A stretch of DNA of 64,000 bases, from positions 62,001-126,000 of the forward strand of contig NZ_JAQQLE010000006.1 of the NCBI RefSeq assembly GCF_028548475.1. Direction: 5' to 3'. Position numbers and translations under genes: made by a program. The notes under the pieces were generated by a model, which did not search any database, was not told where the DNA came from, and worked only from the letters and a program-made list of their open reading frames with translations. Source of the stretch: Vogesella margarita (GTDB lineage Bacteria; Pseudomonadota; Gammaproteobacteria; Burkholderiales; Chromobacteriaceae). This document shows, piece by piece, positions 1 through 9,050 of this stretch (within the stretch, counting starts at the first letter, position 1; each line of letters opens with the position of its first letter).

Positions 1-1816
1 GGCTGGTCAGCACCTGTGGCAGGCGCCGCGCGTCGTGCACCACACTGTAGCCGCGGCGGCCGAACAGGTGCGGCAGGTACTCGCCGGCCTCCTTGTCCAC
101 CGTGACGCAGAACGGGATCAGCCCTGCCCGCTTCGCCTCCAGTACCGCCTGGCGCGTGTCTTCCACGCCGTAGCGACCTTCGTAGTGGTCGAGGTCGTTG
201 GGCTTGCCGTCGGACACGATCAGCAGCAGGCGGCGCTGCGCCGGCTGCTCCAGCAGGATGCGGGTGGACTGGCGGATCGCCGCGCCCATGCGCGTGTAGT
301 AGCCGGGGCGCAGCGCCAGGATGCGGCCGCGGGTGGTGTCGTCGTAGCGCTCGGCAAAATCCTTCAGCAGCAGGTAGCGCACCTCGTCGCGGCGGATCGA
401 GGAAAAACCGTACAGGCCGAAGGCGTCGCCGCATGCGGACAGCGCCTCGGCGAACAGCAGCAGGCTGTCGCGGATCACGCCGATCACCTGCCCGGCTTCG
501 CCGAGCCAGCTTTCGGTGGACAGCGACAGGTCGGCCAGCAGCAGGCAGGCCATGTTGCGCCCGCCCGGCGGCCACGCCTGGTACAGCGGCGGCTCGGCCA
601 CCGCCACGCCGCTGCGTTTCTCGGCGAGGAAGCGGATCAGGCGGTCAAGGTCGATGTCCGGGCCGCTGGCCTCGCCGCTCTTGCGGGTGCGCTCCGGCGA
701 CAGCGCCTGGAACTGGCGGCGCAGGCGCCGCGCCAGCGGTTGCAGCGTGTCCGGCAGCGGCGCCGGGGTGGCGTCGCGCGGCAGCATCGGCTTCAGGCAG
801 CAGTGCTCGGCCACCAGCCGCTGCCGCCTGTAGTCCCATTCCGGCAGCAGGATGCCGCTGCCCAGCGGCGTGTCGTCGTAGGCGGCAGCCGGCAGGTCGA
901 GGTCGAACTTCAGCCGGCTCGCGCGGCGGCGGTTGTCGCGGCTGATGGTCAGCGTGTTCATGTCCTCGGCGGCGGCGCCGGCGTCGTCCATGTCGTCATC
1001 GTCGGTGTGACGGTTGACGCGCACGTACTCGTCCCAGGTGAAGATGCTCTCGGCGCGGAACACCAGCAGCATGCCGTTCTTGCGCTCGTCGGCGGTGTCG
1101 CGCCGCGCGCGGTAGCGGCGTTTTTTCTTCGCCTCCTTGCTGTCGCTGTCTTCCATCTCCGGCGTCTGCTTGTCGTCCGCGCCGGCGGTCGGCGCGGTCG
1201 GCGGCGTCGGGTGCAGCCACAGCAGCACCGGCTGCGGCGGGGTGCGGCACGGCGGCAGCGCAATAGCGGCCTCCGGCTGCAGCAGTGCCTGGCGGATGGC
1301 CGCCTCCTGCGCCGCGGCGGCAGCGTCGCGCGGCGTGTCACGCAGCGGCAGCAGCGCCGTCACCAGCCGCCGGTACAGCGCGGCAAGGCCGGGCATCGCG
1401 GCAAGGCAGGCGGCGCTGGCGCGGCGGTTGCGCGTCAGCCAGTCCCCATTGCCATCGTCGCCGTCGCCGTGCTGCGGCTGCGCCGCCAGCGCCATCAGCC
1501 AGAAGTACAGCTCGCGGTTGCGCGCCGCGTCGGGGAACAGGTCGATCTTCTCCGGCAGGTACAGCGACTGGCCGTCGCGCCACGCCAGCTCCACCTGCTC
1601 GCCGGTGCCGGCGATGCGTTCCAGCAGCCGGCGCCGCGCGCCGTGGGCGGTGCCAACGGCGGTGCGCAGCGTCAGCGCCGGGTCGCCGCCCATCGCGCGG
1701 AAGAACAGCGGCGCCTGTTTCTCGATCTGGGCCAGCGCCACCGCTGCCTGCGGATAGCCGCGGTAGGCAGTGCGGCGGATCAGCTTGTCCCACCAGCCGC
1801 CAACAAGGTCTTCCAT
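1..1816 (-). CDS. norD: NorD, nitric oxide reductase activation protein (3' end outside window)
   Basis: Von Willebrand factor A protein needed to assemble or activate cytochrome-c-type nitric oxide reductase, presumably acting with the AAA+ protein NorQ. The frame is open from the ATG at 1816 (MEDLVGGWWDK) to the window edge, about 605 residues, and is cut before its stop. The C-terminal third carries the VWA fold, including a MIDAS-like motif ADLSLSTES and a SDGKPND segment typical of NorD. A charged Lys/Arg/Glu-rich linker lies in the middle, as is usual for the family. It is the last visible gene of norF-norQ-membrane protein-norD, 17 bases after the preceding stop. The start has no strong Shine-Dalgarno, so translational coupling is likely. 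Confidence 0.9.
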   Translation of the reverse strand, partial: MEDLVGGWWDKLIRRTAYRGYPQAAVALAQIEKQAPLFFRAMGGDPALTLRTAVGTAHGARRRLLERIAGTGEQVELAWRDGQSLYLPEKIDLFPDAARNRELYFWLMALAAQPQHGDGDDGNGDWLTRNRRASAACLAAMPGLAALYRRLVTALLPLRDTPRDAAAAAQEAAIRQALLQPEAAIALPPCRTPPQPVLLWLHPTPPTAPTAGADDKQTPEMEDSDSKEAKKKRRYRARRDTADERKNGMLLVFRAESIFTWDEYVRVNRHTDDDDMDDAGAAAEDMNTLTISRDNRRRASRLKFDLDLPAAAYDDTPLGSGILLPEWDYRRQRLVAEHCCLKPMLPRDATPAPLPDTLQPLARRLRRQFQALSPERTRKSGEASGPDIDLDRLIRFLAEKRSGVAVAEPPLYQAWPPGGRNMACLLLADLSLSTESWLGEAGQVIGVIRDSLLLFAEALSACGDAFGLYGFSSIRRDEVRYLLLKDFAERYDDTTRGRILALRPGYYTRMGAAIRQSTRILLEQPAQRRLLLIVSDGKPNDLDHYEGRYGVEDTRQAVLEAKRAGLIPFCVTVDKEAGEYLPHLFGRRGYSVVHDARRLPQVLTS

Positions 1817-1833
1817 AGCATGTGTCTTTCAAG

Positions 1834-2223
1834 TCAAGGTTGCCGCCACAGGCCGGGCAGCGGGTAACGGCAGGGCAAGCCGGCCATGGCGCGCGACAGC
1901 GCATAGGCGCCCAGCAACACCAGTGTGGCGTGGATCACGGTGAAATACAGGATCAGCAGCACCCAGGTGACCGGCTGCTGCAGATCGCCCAGCCACACCA
2001 GCAGCAGGCTGACCAGCACGATCAATCCCCCGCTCCACAATGCCGCGCCGAAGGCCTGGTCCAGATGCCGGCGCAGCGCGGTGCTGGCGGCCGCGGCCCA
2101 GCAGCGGCGGCACCACCACAGCACGGCAAAGGCGAGGCCGGGCAGCAGCAACAGGTTCAGCAGGTACAGCGCGTGCGCGGCAATCGCCCGCGGCCGCTCC
2201 GCTTCCGCCAACTCAATGGCCAA
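1834..2223 (-). CDS. Small integral membrane protein of the nor operon
   Basis: A 129-residue hydrophobic protein of unknown function lying between norQ and norD. About three membrane segments are visible (LYLLNLLLLPGLAFAVLWW, SGGLIVLVSLLLVWL, WVLLILYFTVIHATLVLLG). The reading begins at a TTG (2223) inside the 3' end of norQ, an 11-base overlap, so translation is probably coupled. A second TTG four codons later is the alternative start. Position and size suggest a role in assembly or anchoring of the NorQ/NorD complex or of the reductase. That is inference from context, and no catalytic motif is seen. Confidence 0.7.
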   Translation of the reverse strand: MAIELAEAERPRAIAAHALYLLNLLLLPGLAFAVLWWCRRCWAAAASTALRRHLDQAFGAALWSGGLIVLVSLLLVWLGDLQQPVTWVLLILYFTVIHATLVLLGAYALSRAMAGLPCRYPLPGLWRQP

Positions 2224-3022
2224 ACTGGGTATCCACCACCGCCATCAGCGCCGCCAGCGTGTCGGCTTCGTCCGACAGCGGCTCCACCAGCGCGGTGCGG
2301 CAGGCCAGGCGCATGGCCATGCCGCTGGCGATCAGCTTGGCGCAGTACACCAGCAGCCGGGTGCTGACCGCTTCGTCCAGATCGTAGCCGGTGAGGCGGC
2401 GGATCTGGCCGGCAAGCGTCACCAGCTGTGCGGCCAACCTTTCGTCCACCCCGCCCTCGTGCTGCACCACCGCGCGCTCCACTTCCGGCAGCGGGAAATC
2501 GAAGCTCAGCGCGACGAAGCGCTGGCGGGTGGACGGTTTCAGCGTCTTCAGCACGTGCTGGTAGCCGGGGTTGTACGACACCACCAGCATGAAGCCGGGG
2601 GGTGCCTGCAATTCTTCGCCGGTGCGTTCGATCGGCAGGATGCGGCGGTCGTCGGTGAGCGGGTGCAGCACCACGGTGGTGTCCTTGCGCGCCTCCACCA
2701 CTTCGTCCAGATAGCAGATGCCGCCCTCGCGTACCGCGCGCGTCAGCGGGCCGTCGCACCAGCGGGTGTCGCCGCCGGCGATCAGGTGGCGGCCGACCAG
2801 GTCGGCGGCGGACAGGTCGTCGTGGCAGGACACGGTGAACAGCGGCAGGCCGAGCTTGGCCGCCATGTGCGCGACGAAGCGGGTCTTGCCGCAGCCGGTC
2901 GGGCCCTTGATCAGCACCGGCAACTGCTGGCGCCAGGCGGTTTCGAACACCGTGCATTCGTCGGCAACGGGCTGGTAGAACGGAAGGTTGGCCGCAAGCG
3001 CGGCACGGACAGGAGCATTCAT
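2213..3022 (-). CDS. norQ: NorQ, MoxR-type AAA+ ATPase for NO reductase maturation
   Basis: AAA+ ATPase of the CbbQ/NirQ/NorQ family that works with NorD to activate the cNOR complex. The 269 residues match the family length. Walker A GPTGCGKT is at 40-47 and Walker B ICYLDE at 102-107. The substrate-facing segment CHDDLSAADLVGRH is at about 66-79. Starts at ATG 3022, 12 bases after the norF stop. Two exact copies of the dispersed AAGGTTGGCCGC motif sit inside the gene (2429-2442 and 2982-2998). Confidence 0.92.
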   Translation of the reverse strand: MNAPVRAALAANLPFYQPVADECTVFETAWRQQLPVLIKGPTGCGKTRFVAHMAAKLGLPLFTVSCHDDLSAADLVGRHLIAGGDTRWCDGPLTRAVREGGICYLDEVVEARKDTTVVLHPLTDDRRILPIERTGEELQAPPGFMLVVSYNPGYQHVLKTLKPSTRQRFVALSFDFPLPEVERAVVQHEGGVDERLAAQLVTLAGQIRRLTGYDLDEAVSTRLLVYCAKLIASGMAMRLACRTALVEPLSDEADTLAALMAVVDTQFGH

Positions 3023-3034
3023 GGGGGCGGGTTC

Positions 3035-3292
3035 CTAGACGAAGCTGATCAGCAGCCCCCCGCACACCAGCAGCAGCCAGCCGTGGACGATGCCGCGCAG
3101 CCACAGCGGCGCATGGCGCAGCGCCATCAGCGACTCGACGATGGCGACGCCCTTGAGCCAGGCGCCGCCCAGCGCCAGCGTCGCCAGCAGCGTGCTGCCG
3201 TGCCATTCGCTCAACAGCGCCAGCAGCAGGGTCAGCGACGACAGCCACAGCCAGACCGGCCACACCGGTGGGGAGATGCGGGAGGAGTTCAT
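3035..3292 (-). CDS. norF: NorF-like small subunit (COX4-type membrane protein)
   Basis: An 85-residue protein with about three membrane helices, of the prokaryotic cytochrome-oxidase subunit IV type, which in nor clusters is called NorF. The start is taken at ATG 3292 (MNSSRISPPVWPVW), because upstream in-frame sequence is Arg/Pro-rich and overlaps the terminator of the preceding gene. It opens the norF-norQ-membrane protein-norD block. Its separation from norE and norCB by an araC-eamA pair is unusual. The family assignment is based on size, topology and context. Confidence 0.75.
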   Translation of the reverse strand: MNSSRISPPVWPVWLWLSSLTLLLALLSEWHGSTLLATLALGGAWLKGVAIVESLMALRHAPLWLRGIVHGWLLLVCGGLLISFV

Positions 3293-3317
3293 GGCTGCAT
3301 CATGCCGCAACGCCGCC

Positions 3318-3330
3318 GCGGCCAACCTTG
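3318..3330. repeat. Copy of the CAAGGTTGGCCGCAA-type motif
   Basis: Contains the exact 12-base core in the order GCGGCCAACCTT, 26 bases upstream of norF. It is one member of the dispersed family described in the entry spanning 2429-61921. Confidence 0.7.
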
Positions 3331-3346
3331 ACGACAGATAAGGAAA

Positions 3347-3371
3347 GCCCGCCGCCGAGAGGACGGCGGGC
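3347..3371 (-). terminator. Rho-independent terminator after the EamA gene
   Basis: GCCCGCCG (3347-3354) pairs with CGGCGGGC (3364-3371). On the minus strand the stem is followed by TTTCC. It lies just after the EamA stop and separates araC-eamA from norF. Confidence 0.75.
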
Positions 3372-3377
3372 AAGGCC

Positions 3378-4346
3378 TCAGGCGGCGTGGGCGGCGGCGG
3401 CCACCGGCTGCGGCCTGACGCGCAGCGCCGACAGCACGCCGGCAACCAAGAGCGCGATGCCGAGCAGGGTCAGCGGCGCCGGCCACTCGGCGCGCAGCAG
3501 GAAGGCGTAGCCCAGCGCCGCCAGCGTCTCGAACACGATCAGCTGCCCCACCAGCGCGGTCGGCAGCCGCTGGCTGGCCTCGTTCCAGCACAGCGTGCCC
3601 AGCCATGAGGCGAACAGGCCGATCACCGCCATCAGACCGAGAAAGACCAGCGGTCGCGGCCCGAACGGCATCGAGAACGGGCTGTCGGCGACGGCCATGC
3701 CGCCCCACAGCAGCGCGTAGCCCAGCAGCGCCAGCGGCAGCGTCGCCACGCCCTGCGCGGTGGCCCAGGTGCGCGGGCTGCGGCCGGGATGATGGCGCAG
3801 CCAGTCGGCGTTGCGCAGCGGATACCAGGTCCAGCACGCCACCGCCACCGTCGCCAAGAGGGCACCGCCAAGGTAACGGCCGAGGTCACCGCCCGCCTCG
3901 CGCTGCAGCGCCGCCAGCTCGACACTGTTGACGCAGCCGATGCCGGCGCCGATCAGCAGCAGCGACGGCCACAGCTGCCGCCACGGCAGGCGGCCGTCGC
4001 GGCGATGGTCGCGCAGGTTGGCGCTCACCGCGATCACCACCGGCAGCGTGCCGATGATCATGGTCGGCAACGGCGCACCGGCGCGCTGGATGGCGCTGGC
4101 CAGGCACAGGTAGTACAGCAGGTTGCCGACGGCGGCCAGTTTCAGCGCCTCCAGCCAGTCGCCGCGCGTCAGCTCGCGCAGCCGCACCCTATCCAGCCAC
4201 GCCAGCGGCAGCGCGATCAGGCCGAAGGCGAGGTAGCGCCCCACCGACTGCAGCGCCGCCGGATACTCCGGCAGCAGCAAGGGGCCGACGAAGACCAGCC
4301 CCCACATCAGCCCCGCCGCCAGTGCGTACAACATCCCCGTTCCCAT
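3378..4346 (-). CDS. EamA/DMT-family transporter
   Basis: Drug/metabolite exporter-type inner membrane protein with about ten predicted helices in two EamA halves. ATG 4346 (MGTGMLYALAAGLMWG) is chosen over the ATG at 4364 because a GGAGG sits eight bases upstream; this gives 322 residues. It directly follows an AraC-family regulator gene on the same strand, so that regulator is the likely controller. The substrate is unknown. The pair sits between norE and norF without an evident link to NO metabolism. Confidence 0.85.
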   Translation of the reverse strand: MGTGMLYALAAGLMWGLVFVGPLLLPEYPAALQSVGRYLAFGLIALPLAWLDRVRLRELTRGDWLEALKLAAVGNLLYYLCLASAIQRAGAPLPTMIIGTLPVVIAVSANLRDHRRDGRLPWRQLWPSLLLIGAGIGCVNSVELAALQREAGGDLGRYLGGALLATVAVACWTWYPLRNADWLRHHPGRSPRTWATAQGVATLPLALLGYALLWGGMAVADSPFSMPFGPRPLVFLGLMAVIGLFASWLGTLCWNEASQRLPTALVGQLIVFETLAALGYAFLLRAEWPAPLTLLGIALLVAGVLSALRVRPQPVAAAAHAA

Positions 4347-4409
4347 CGCCCCGCCCTCCGCCAAATAGGCACACGGTAGCCGGCGGCGCAGGCGGCGTCT
4401 TGTACCAGA

Positions 4410-4424
4410 TTGCGGCCAACCTTG
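4410..4424. repeat. Copy of the CAAGGTTGGCCGCAA motif
   Basis: TTGCGGCCAACCTTG, a full reverse-complement match to the 15-base consensus, between the AraC gene stop and the EamA start. Confidence 0.75.
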
Positions 4425-4436
4425 GGCCGATGGGTC

Positions 4437-5348
4437 TCAGGCGCGCACCTGTTTCTGGTAGCGCGCCGGGGTCACGCCGTAACGGCACACGAAGGCGCGC
4501 GTCAGGTGCGCCTGGTCGGCAAGGCCGGTGGCGGCGGCCACCTGCGCCGGCGCGACGCCGGCCGTCAGCAGCCGCTTGGCCTCGAACAGGCGCAGCGCCA
4601 TCAGCATCTGCTGCGGCGTGACGTGGTATTGCGCCTGGAAGCGACGCAGGAAATGGAAGGGGCTGAGGCCGGCCACCGCAGCCAGCTGCGGTAGCGTCAG
4701 TTTTTCGGCGAGATGGGCGCGCAGGTAGTCGAGCACCGGCGCGAAGCGGTGCGCCGCCTCGGCCGGCGCCGGCCGCGGCACCTGTGCGTGGCGGCGGAAT
4801 TCGTCCAGCAGCCGGAACAGCAGGCTGTCGAAGGCCAGTGGCTCGGGCGCCTGCCACAGTTCGGCCAGCAGCCGGCTGACGCGCGGCGCGACGTCGGGCG
4901 CGTGGCGCACCGCGTCGTCGAACCACCAGCCGTCCTCGCCGGTGACGCGCGCCACAGCGGTCGGATCGATGTAGACCATGCTGTAGCGCCAGCCGTGCGC
5001 GGTCTCGGCGCGGCCGGTGTGCAGCTCGTCCGGATTCATCAGCAGCAGCGAACCGGTGGGCGCCAGATGCTCGCCGCCACCGTAGCGGAAGCGCTCCACC
5101 CCGGACTCGATCACGCCCAGCCCGAACGCCTCATGGGTATGCGGCTCGAAGGCGTGGCGCACGATATGCGCGCGGTACAGCTCCACCCCCGGCACCGGCA
5201 GGCAGAATTCGGCGCGGTCGATGGTGTGCTCGAACACCTGCGGCACCCCGGCCAGCTGTAGCGGCGGGGTGGCGGCGGCGGAAACGGCGGCAACGGTCAT
5301 GGCGGGCGGCGGGTCGGCAGTGACAAACGGCAAATGCCGAGTATGCAC
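4437..5348 (-). CDS. AraC-family transcriptional regulator
   Basis: An N-terminal cupin sensor domain (about residues 40-150, with HAFEPHTHEAFGLGVIESG) is followed by a C-terminal double helix-turn-helix of AraC type (about 200-300, ending in VTPARYQKQVRA). The first ATG gives 303 residues; ATG 5300 (MTVAAVSAAAT) would give a 287-residue protein and is also plausible. The downstream EamA exporter is its probable target. This class often pairs an AraC sensor with an exporter, but the ligand cannot be read from sequence. It interrupts the nor cluster. Confidence 0.88.
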   Translation of the reverse strand: MHTRHLPFVTADPPPAMTVAAVSAAATPPLQLAGVPQVFEHTIDRAEFCLPVPGVELYRAHIVRHAFEPHTHEAFGLGVIESGVERFRYGGGEHLAPTGSLLLMNPDELHTGRAETAHGWRYSMVYIDPTAVARVTGEDGWWFDDAVRHAPDVAPRVSRLLAELWQAPEPLAFDSLLFRLLDEFRRHAQVPRPAPAEAAHRFAPVLDYLRAHLAEKLTLPQLAAVAGLSPFHFLRRFQAQYHVTPQQMLMALRLFEAKRLLTAGVAPAQVAAATGLADQAHLTRAFVCRYGVTPARYQKQVRA

Positions 5349-5390
5349 CCCGCGCCGCGATCGCGGAAGGCGGCCGCGTGCGGCCGGGCG

Positions 5391-5975
5391 TCAGTGCGCC
5401 ACGTACACCAGCGCGAACAGCACCACCCACACCAGGTCGACCATGTGCCAGTAGGCGGCGGCGGTTTCCACGCCGTCGTGGTTGGCCGCATCGTAGGCGC
5501 CGCGGCGCGCGTTGAGGTAAACCGCGGCCACGATCACCAGGCCGAGGATCACGTGCAGGAAGTGGAAGAAGGTCAGCGACAGGTAGAACATCCAGAAGTC
5601 GCTGCTGGACAGGGTGATGCCGGCGGCGAACTTGCCGGCGAACTCCCAGCCCTTGAGCAGCACGAAACCGCCGCCCAGCAACAGCGTGGCCAGCAGGTAG
5701 CGGCGGCCGGCGGCGACAAGGTTGGCCGCAAAGGCGCGCACCGCGGCTGCCACCGTGGCGCTGCCGGCGATCAGCAGCAGGGTGTTAATCAGCGCCGGCC
5801 ACAGCAGCAACTGCGCCTGGCCTGCGGCGAACAGCGCCGCATCGCGCTGTCGCGCCACGCCGTAGACGGCGAAGAAAATGCCAAACACCGCCAGCTCGGC
5901 GAGGATGAAGAACCACATCGCCAGGTCGCCGGGGACGCGCGGCGGGGCGACAAGGCCGGGGGCGGCTGTATTCAT
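5391..5975 (-). CDS. norE: NorE, heme-copper oxidase subunit III-like protein
   Basis: A 194-residue, five-helix membrane protein of the cytochrome c oxidase subunit III family, the usual NorE accessory of cNOR. Conserved subunit III features include LAMWFFILAELAVFG near the N terminus and SLTFFHFLHVILG and YWHMVDLVWVVLF near the C terminus. Starts at ATG 5975, 62 bases beyond norB, with a terminator hairpin in the gap. Contains one exact copy of the dispersed motif at 5717-5733. Confidence 0.88.
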   Translation of the reverse strand: MNTAAPGLVAPPRVPGDLAMWFFILAELAVFGIFFAVYGVARQRDAALFAAGQAQLLLWPALINTLLLIAGSATVAAAVRAFAANLVAAGRRYLLATLLLGGGFVLLKGWEFAGKFAAGITLSSSDFWMFYLSLTFFHFLHVILGLVIVAAVYLNARRGAYDAANHDGVETAAAYWHMVDLVWVVLFALVYVAH

Positions 5976-5991
5976 GGCAGGCTCCGTCGTG

Positions 5992-6015
5992 AAAAAGGCG
6001 CCCGCAAGGGGCGCC
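5992..6015 (-). terminator. Terminator after norCB
   Basis: GGCGCCC (5997-6003) pairs with GGGCGCC (6009-6015) around a 5-base loop. On the minus strand it is followed by TTTTTC. It would cut norE expression relative to norCB. Confidence 0.75.
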
Positions 6016-6037
6016 CGTGTTGCCGGATGCGGCGGGA

Positions 6038-7959
<1,922 letters not shown>

Positions 7960-8036
7960 CGCGTCCTCCTTTTCTTGCGTCACCGGGAACCCGGCGTGTC
8001 AGGGCGAACTGTACGTTTCCGACCATCCCGATAGCA

Positions 8037-8050
8037 TTGATGCGAATCAA
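8037..8050. promoter_or_regulatory. FNR/DNR-type operator between norC and cobA
   Basis: TTGATGCGAATCAA is a perfect match to TTGAT-N4-ATCAA, the consensus bound by FNR, ANR, DNR and NnrR regulators. It lies 78 bases upstream of norC and 72 bases upstream of the divergent methyltransferase gene, so it can serve either or both promoters. Confidence 0.85.
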
Positions 8051-8121
8051 CGATTCCCGGCCACCCTCCTTCCTACACTGGCGCCATCCCCATAGCGGCC
8101 TCCGGCCAGACTGGAACAGCA

Positions 8122-8916
8122 ATGAACGCCCCTGCCCCCTTCCCCCATCCCTACCCGCTGCGCCACGGCCAGGTCAGCCTGGTCGGCGCCGGCCCCGGCG
8201 ACCCGGACCTCTTGACGCTGAAGGCGCTGCGCCGCCTCGGCGAGGCCGACGTGGTGCTGTACGACCTATTGGTGTCCGACGCGGTGCTGGCGCTCATCAA
8301 CCGCCGCGCCGAGCTGATCTGCGTCGGCAAGCGCGCCAGCCGCCACACCCTGCCGCAGCAGGACATCAACCGGCTGATCGTGGAAAAGGCGCGGCAAGGG
8401 CTGCGCGTGGTGCGCCTGAAAGGCGGCGACCCCTTCCTGTTCGGGCGCGGCGGCGAGGAGCTGGAAACGTTGGCCGCAGCCGGCATCGCCTGCGAGGTGA
8501 TCCCCGGCATCAGCGCGGCGATGGGCGCGGCCGCCGCCGCCGGCATTCCGCTGACACACCGCGACTACGCGCAGGGCGTGAGCTTCGTCACCGGCCATCG
8601 CCGCGAAGGACAGAGCGCACTGGCGTGGACCAGCCACAGCGGCGCCGAGGAGACTCTGGTGGTGTACATGGGGCTGGGCGAGGCGGCCAACATCGCAGCC
8701 CAGCTGCAGGTCGCCGGCCGCGCCGCCGCCACACCGGTGGCCATCATCGAGAACGCCACCACCGTGCAGCAGCGGGTGCTGTGCTGCGAGCTGGCCGGCC
8801 TCGGCGCCTGTGTGCAGCAGCACGCGGTCAAGCCACCGGCCCTACTGATCATCGGTGAGGTGGTACGGCTACAGGCCAGGCTGCAGGCGACGCTGGCCCA
8901 GACGCTGGCGGGCTGA
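8122..8916 (+). CDS. cobA: Uroporphyrinogen-III C-methyltransferase (SUMT; CobA/NirE type)
   Basis: Methylates uroporphyrinogen III at C2 and C7 with SAM to give precorrin-2, the branch point to siroheme, heme d1 and cobalamin. At 264 residues it is the stand-alone form, without the CysG dehydrogenase/chelatase part. Family motifs seen: VGAGPGDPDLLTLKAL near the N terminus, VVRLKGGDPFLFGRGGEE at about 94-112, and GITSAxA-like VIPGISAAMGAAAAAGIPLTHRD. Being divergent from norC across an FNR-type box, it may act as NirE for heme d1 in denitrification; that is inference. Confidence 0.92.
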   Translation: MNAPAPFPHPYPLRHGQVSLVGAGPGDPDLLTLKALRRLGEADVVLYDLLVSDAVLALINRRAELICVGKRASRHTLPQQDINRLIVEKARQGLRVVRLKGGDPFLFGRGGEELETLAAAGIACEVIPGISAAMGAAAAAGIPLTHRDYAQGVSFVTGHRREGQSALAWTSHSGAEETLVVYMGLGEAANIAAQLQVAGRAAATPVAIIENATTVQQRVLCCELAGLGACVQQHAVKPPALLIIGEVVRLQARLQATLAQTLAG

Positions 8917-9050
8917 GCGCGCGTTCACGCAAGACAAGACGAAACGGCTGGGCCTGCTCGTTTATCCAGGGATAAACAAGCAGGCCCAGCCGTTTTCAAC
9001 GCCGTATCACGCCATCGGGATCAAGTCGCAGCAGATCATGAACAGGTTCT
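8917..9050. repeat. MITE-like palindromic element, copy 1
   Basis: Its right end (9033-9050, AGATCATGAACAGGTTCT) matches copies 2 and 3 closely; the left end is degenerate (GTTCACG at about 8923). The centre is an almost perfect hairpin with arms of about 27 bases (8941-8967 and 8970-8997), beginning GAAACGGCTGGGCCTGC. The element reaches the TAG stop codon of the minus-strand gene at 9049. It probably doubles as a terminator for the two convergent genes. Confidence 0.8.

Noticed and set aside
35-1867. Long plus-strand open frame opposite norD
   Set aside because: Arg/Gln/Ala-rich translation without domains, antisense to a clear VWA protein; typical of third-position G/C bias.
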